From: Clostridia bacterium
Lineage (GTDB): Bacteria > Bacillota_A > Clostridia > Oscillospirales > CAG-272
Reading direction: 5' to 3'
Assembly: GCA_017959485.1 (NCBI GenBank)
Contig: JAGDAM010000146.1
Coordinates: 1-10,867, forward strand
Length of the DNA stretch: 10,867 nucleotides
Part shown: piece after piece, positions 7,390 through 10,867 of the stretch
Numbering within the stretch: the first letter of the stretch is position 1
Layout: every line of letters starts with the position of its first letter
The notes under the pieces: model-generated
What the model was told of the DNA's origin: nothing
The model's input: the letters and a program-made list of their open reading frames with translations, nothing else
Databases searched by the model: none
Program-made: the position numbers and the translations under genes

Positions 7390-8193
7390 ATGAATAACGT
7401 TTACCGGGCCTGCGGCCCCCTCGTTACCGACGACGGATCCGCCCGTCTTTCCGCAGATGCAGAAAAGAAGGGAAGGGCGACCGCGGCGAGAGCCGTCGCT
7501 CAAGGAGAAAACCGGCTGATATTCGCTCTGTGTTTCTTCATCTCGGTTTCCGCCTTTATGCTTCTGTTCATGATAGGCGTCCTTGCCGCGATTCTGATTA
7601 CCGGAGGCAGCGAACAGGAGGGGATCGATTACCTGTCGGAGGGCTGCGCCTTAGTATTTGCTCTTGTGCTTTCAGCTCCGCTTAGGGCGGGATATCTCGC
7701 GCTCTGCGCGTCATCTGTGAAGAACGGAGAAATGCGCGCGGACAGTTCGCTGTTTCTGTCGGCGTTTTCCTCTCCGAGAGTTTTTTTCAGAGCTCTGCTC
7801 CTTGAATCGATCAGGACCTTTTCGCTGACGCTTCCGCTCGCCGTCTCGGTTTTCCTCTGCGACGTATTCCCGGAGGCGGAACCGGTTGCGATAATCGCTG
7901 CGGGAGCCCTATTGTGCTTTCCTTTTTCGCTCCTGACCTATCCTGTCCGCCGGTTCGCTCTTTGCGGGCTTCTTTTCCCGGGGACAGCCGTCCGGAGAAT
8001 CTCGCCCTCACTTAATAATATGCATGGAGGCCTCTCCCGTGCGCTTAGGCGAATGGATACCCGGGACGTCGGTATTCTTTATCTTTCCGCTCTGACCGTT
8101 TTCATTCTTTCCGCGTTACACTGTTCCCATATTTCCGCCGCCTCGCGTACCGCGGTAATGATCGACGGCGGAATCGCCGAACACAATGATTAA
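7390..8193 (+). CDS. Multi-pass membrane protein of unknown function
   Basis: I do not recognise the function. Seen: 267 residues; a polar N-terminal tail of about 42 residues (MNNVYRACGPLVTDDG and onward); then hydrophobic segments at about 43-71, 83-107, 142-158, 164-186 and 226-244, which suggests five membrane spans; then a short polar tail. There is no signal peptide cleavage site. The stretch APLRAGYLALC followed by a polar loop, then SLFLSAFSSPRVFFRALLLE, faintly resembles DUF975-type or other Firmicutes proteins of the same build, but this is not a firm assignment. GAGAGG lies 9-10 bases before the ATG. The gene follows metA by 27 bp and precedes metG by 54 bp without a visible terminator, so it is probably part of the methionine unit. 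A role in methionine uptake is conceivable from position alone, but no transporter motif supports it. Its coding reality is supported by RBS, spacing and a coherent hydrophobicity pattern. Confidence 0.8.
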   Translation: MNNVYRACGPLVTDDGSARLSADAEKKGRATAARAVAQGENRLIFALCFFISVSAFMLLFMIGVLAAILITGGSEQEGIDYLSEGCALVFALVLSAPLRAGYLALCASSVKNGEMRADSSLFLSAFSSPRVFFRALLLESIRTFSLTLPLAVSVFLCDVFPEAEPVAIIAAGALLCFPFSLLTYPVRRFALCGLLFPGTAVRRISPSLNNMHGGLSRALRRMDTRDVGILYLSALTVFILSALHCSHISAASRTAVMIDGGIAEHND

Positions 8194-8247
8194 TCAGTTA
8201 AAAGTCTTTTGCCCTACCGAATAATCCACGAAAGTCAGGTGTTCTCA

Positions 8248-10218
8248 ATGAAAAAACAACCTTTTTATATCACAACAGCCATAGCGTACGCCTCCGCGAA
8301 GCCGCATATAGGCAACACCTACGAGGCAATCATGACCGACGCCGTCGCACGCTATAAACGTGCCCGCGGGTTCGACGTATATTTCTGCACCGGCACCGAC
8401 GAACACGGCCAGAAGATTCAGTCCTATGCCGAAAAAGCCGGAAAAGAACCTCAGCTTTACGTCGACGAAGTTGCCGGTGTGATCCGCGGTATCTGGGACA
8501 AAATGAACGTCTCCTACGACCGCTTTATCCGCACGACCGAGCTGGGACACGTAGCTGCCGTTCAGAAGATATTCGACAGATTTATCCGTCAGGGAGATAT
8601 ATACAAAGGATACTACGAGGGATGGTATTGCCAGCCCTGCGAATCCTTCTTTACCGATACACAGGCGGCGGGCGGGGTCTGCCCCGACTGCGGCGCTCCC
8701 GTAAAGCGCGCAAAGGAAGAGGCATACTTTTTCAATATGCGGAAGTACGCGCCCGCGCTGATTGACTATATCAACTCGCATCCCGGGTTCATCGAGCCCG
8801 AATCCCGCAAAAACGAGATGCTGAACAATTTCCTGATCCCCGGCCTTCAGGATCTCTGCGTCTCGCGCACCTCGTTCTCCTGGGGAATCCGCGTCGTCAG
8901 CGACCCGAAGCACGTGGTTTACGTCTGGCTTGACGCGCTGACAAACTATATTACGGCAATCGGATACAATCCGGATACCGACTGGGAAGGTCAGTCCCCC
9001 GAATTCAGAGAAAAGTGGGAAACCGTTGTTCATATTATCGGTAAAGACATACTGAGATTTCACACCATCTACTGGCCCATCTTCCTGACGGCGCTTGGAC
9101 TGCCGCTGCCGACCAAGGTCTTCGGACATCCCTGGTTCAATTTCGGGACCGACAAGATGTCCAAATCAAAGGGCAACGTTATTTACGCCGACAAGCTCGC
9201 CGAATACGTCACGACCGACGGCGTAAGATTCTACGCCCTGGCCGAGATGCCCTACGCGTCGGACGGCTCGGTTACCTGGGAAAACGTTTTCAAGAGATAC
9301 AATTCGGATCTTGTCAACAATCTCGGCAATCTCGTCAAGCGTACGCTTGACATGGAAAAGAAATATTTCGCAAACCGCGTATGCGAACCGGTATACCCCG
9401 AGCCGATTGACGACAGTCTGCTCTCGCTCTGCTATGACGTCAGAGACTCCTTCTTCCGCCTGATGGACGGATACAGGATAGCCGACGCAGTCTCCGAAGT
9501 GCTGAAGCTTCTCGACCGCGCCAACAAATATATCGACGAGACGACCCCGTGGGTGCTTGCCCGCGATCCCGAAAAGCAGGAGCGCCTCGGAACCGTTCTT
9601 TACAATCTTTTGGCGGCTATCAGATGGTCGGCGCTTCTCCTTCATCCGATTATTCCCGACGCCTCGGCTCGGATTCTCGCCCTCCTCGGCATCTCGTGCG
9701 ACGGCGGTATAGATTACTCAGCCGATCTTTCCGACGAAGCGTTCGCTTCCGTCAGGCCCGGCTCTTTCGTTCTCGATTCGGAAGTCATATTTCCCCGCAT
9801 CGACGAAAAGAAGCTTCTTGCGCAGATTGAAGAGGAAAACGCGGCAGCCCGCGCGGCGTTGAGCGCCGCGGAGACCGTCGCTCGTCCCGAGCCGCTTGCA
9901 GAGATATCCTTCGACGATTTTATGAAATGCGAAATCAGATCTGCCGCCGTAGTCGCGGCCGAGCCGATTCCGAAGGCCAAAAAACTTCTTAAGATTACCG
10001 TTGATCTCGGCTACGAGAAAAGACAGATAGTTTCAGGAATCGCGAAGTTTTACACCCCCGAACAGCTGATCGGCAAAAAGGTCGCAGTAGTCGTCAACCT
10101 TGCCCCGGCGACGCTGTGCGGAGTCGAGTCGAACGGCATGCTGCTGGCCTGCGGAGAAGAGAAGATCAGAGTGGTTTTCCTCGATCCCGAGACTCCGCTC
10201 GGCGAACGTGTCCGTTAA
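8248..10218 (+). CDS. metG: Methionyl-tRNA synthetase with C-terminal tRNA-binding domain
   Basis: Attaches methionine to tRNA-Met in the cytoplasm (EC 6.1.1.10). Seen: 656 residues from the ATG at 8248, close to the 664 of Bacillus MetS. The class I Rossmann fold shows the HIGH-type motif as HIGN (20-23), CTGTDEHGQKI (47-57), a zinc knuckle with Cys128, Cys131, Cys145 and Cys148 (CxxC, 13 residues, CxxC), VWLDALTNY (226-234), and KMSKSKGN (303-310) as the KMSKS loop. An anticodon-binding helical domain follows (about 370-530). Residues 552-656 form an EMAPII/CsaA-like OB fold (FDDFMKCEIRSA, IVSGIAKFY, SNGMLLA), which aids tRNA binding and dimerisation in many bacterial MetRS. AGGTG 6 bases before the ATG favours this start over a TTG 13 codons upstream at 8209. 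It is followed by tatD, as in many Firmicutes; its placement behind metY-metA is less usual. Confidence 0.97.
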   Translation: MKKQPFYITTAIAYASAKPHIGNTYEAIMTDAVARYKRARGFDVYFCTGTDEHGQKIQSYAEKAGKEPQLYVDEVAGVIRGIWDKMNVSYDRFIRTTELGHVAAVQKIFDRFIRQGDIYKGYYEGWYCQPCESFFTDTQAAGGVCPDCGAPVKRAKEEAYFFNMRKYAPALIDYINSHPGFIEPESRKNEMLNNFLIPGLQDLCVSRTSFSWGIRVVSDPKHVVYVWLDALTNYITAIGYNPDTDWEGQSPEFREKWETVVHIIGKDILRFHTIYWPIFLTALGLPLPTKVFGHPWFNFGTDKMSKSKGNVIYADKLAEYVTTDGVRFYALAEMPYASDGSVTWENVFKRYNSDLVNNLGNLVKRTLDMEKKYFANRVCEPVYPEPIDDSLLSLCYDVRDSFFRLMDGYRIADAVSEVLKLLDRANKYIDETTPWVLARDPEKQERLGTVLYNLLAAIRWSALLLHPIIPDASARILALLGISCDGGIDYSADLSDEAFASVRPGSFVLDSEVIFPRIDEKKLLAQIEEENAAARAALSAAETVARPEPLAEISFDDFMKCEIRSAAVVAAEPIPKAKKLLKITVDLGYEKRQIVSGIAKFYTPEQLIGKKVAVVVNLAPATLCGVESNGMLLACGEEKIRVVFLDPETPLGERVR

Positions 10219-10232
10219 ACAAAAGAGAGTTT

Positions 10233-10867
10233 ATGAATAAGATTTTCGATACGCACGCGCATTATACCGACGCCCGCTTCAGGGATTATCCGGGCGGCGC
10301 CGACGCGCTTATCGAAGAGCTGTTCGCGGGCTGCGTCGGAACGATTCTTAACGTTTCTGTCGATACGAAAAACAGTCTTGAAGTCGTTTCGCAGTGCCTG
10401 AAGCACCCGGGAATGTACGCCGCGGTCGGAGTTCATCCGACAGAGACCTCGAATGAAAGCTCGTTATCTTCGGCGCTCTCCGCACTGAGGATAATGCTTG
10501 ACAACCGCGATAAGAACAAAATAGTCGCGGTCGGAGAGATCGGTCTTGACTATCATTGGCCGGATACCGACGGGGAGACGCAGCTTGAGTATTTCGAAGC
10601 GCAGCTGGACCTCGCGGCGGAATACGGTCTGCCCGTGATTATTCACGACAGGGACGCACACCGGGACGTGTTCGAAGCCGTGCTGCGCCATCCGAGCGCC
10701 GTCGGGGTGTTTCACAGCTATTCCGGAAGCGCTGAGACGGCACGCGATCTCTGCTCTCGCGGATGGTTTATTTCATTTTCGGGCGTCGTCACCTTCAAAA
10801 ACGCGCCTCGGGTGAGACAGGTCGCTTCGACGGTTCCGCTTGACCGGCTGCTTCTCGAGACCGACGC
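10233..10867 (+). CDS. tatD: TatD-family metal-dependent hydrolase/DNase (3' end beyond the window)
   Basis: Seen: 211 codons from the ATG at 10233, still open at the right edge; the family is usually about 250-260 residues, so some 45 are missing. The TIM-barrel metallohydrolase pattern is clear: DTHAHYTD with His8 and His10, VGVHP (66-69 region), GEIGLDYHW with Glu102, IIHDRDAH with His138, VFHSYSG with His161, and a final LLLETD with Asp211. These are the metal ligands of the family. Characterised members (E. coli TatD, the Bacillus yabD product by homology) act as 3'-5' exonucleases on DNA, and some relatives deacylate D-aminoacyl-tRNA; the exact activity here is inferred. It lies 14 bp after metG, behind a weak purine-rich RBS (AGAGAG), so it is probably co-transcribed. 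The metG-tatD pairing is widely conserved in Firmicutes. Confidence 0.95.
   Translation, partial: MNKIFDTHAHYTDARFRDYPGGADALIEELFAGCVGTILNVSVDTKNSLEVVSQCLKHPGMYAAVGVHPTETSNESSLSSALSALRIMLDNRDKNKIVAVGEIGLDYHWPDTDGETQLEYFEAQLDLAAEYGLPVIIHDRDAHRDVFEAVLRHPSAVGVFHSYSGSAETARDLCSRGWFISFSGVVTFKNAPRVRQVASTVPLDRLLLETD

Noticed and set aside
8209..8247. TTG start 13 codons upstream for metG.
   Set aside because: There is no RBS at suitable spacing before the TTG, while AGGTG precedes the ATG at 8248 and the protein then begins as MetRS proteins normally do.

Overview
This window looks like ordinary chromosome from an uncultured, low-to-mid GC Bacillota (Firmicutes), probably a Clostridia-type anaerobe. 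The reasons are Shine-Dalgarno sites of the AGGAGG type, sigma-A-like promoters, a Firmicutes-type MetRS with a C-terminal tRNA-binding domain followed by tatD (as in the Bacillus metS-yabD pair), and an acetyl-type MetA paired with MetY. The lineage is an inference from gene content; no marker in the window fixes it. Eight protein genes fill nearly all the sequence, in two divergent units that share a 244 bp control region at 4904-5147. I see no tRNA, rRNA, CRISPR array, insertion sequence or phage gene.

Left, minus-strand unit (read from 4903 down to 1): rhaA (L-rhamnose isomerase), then a 1036-residue glycoside hydrolase of the GH106-like alpha-L-rhamnosidase type with no signal peptide, then the first 155 codons of an SPFH/band-7 membrane protein that runs off the left edge. 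The spacings are 50 and 12 bp, so one transcript is likely. The unit starts from a near-consensus promoter (TTGAAA, 17 bp, TATAAT) and has a short leader with a hairpin abutting the Shine-Dalgarno. The first two genes make biological sense together: rhamnose released inside the cell from an imported rhamnoside is isomerised to L-rhamnulose. The kinase, aldolase, transporter and regulator are not in the window.

Right, plus-strand unit (5148 to the right edge): metY (O-acetylhomoserine sulfhydrylase), metA (homoserine O-acetyltransferase judged from Glu111), an unrecognised five-helix membrane protein, metG (methionyl-tRNA synthetase) and a 3'-truncated tatD-family metallohydrolase. Spacings are 4, 27, 54 and 14 bp with no obvious terminator, so they may form one operon. 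MetA activates homoserine with acetyl-CoA, MetY replaces the acetate with sulfide to give homocysteine, and MetG charges tRNA with the resulting methionine. The final methylation step (MetE/MetH) is not here. The leader of metY appears too short for an S-box or T-box.

Nothing here is clearly a new system. The items most worth a second look are the cytoplasmic GH106-like enzyme with its SPFH neighbour, the rhaA leader (hairpin, long SD spacing, possible AUU starts) and the unknown membrane protein placed between metA and metG.
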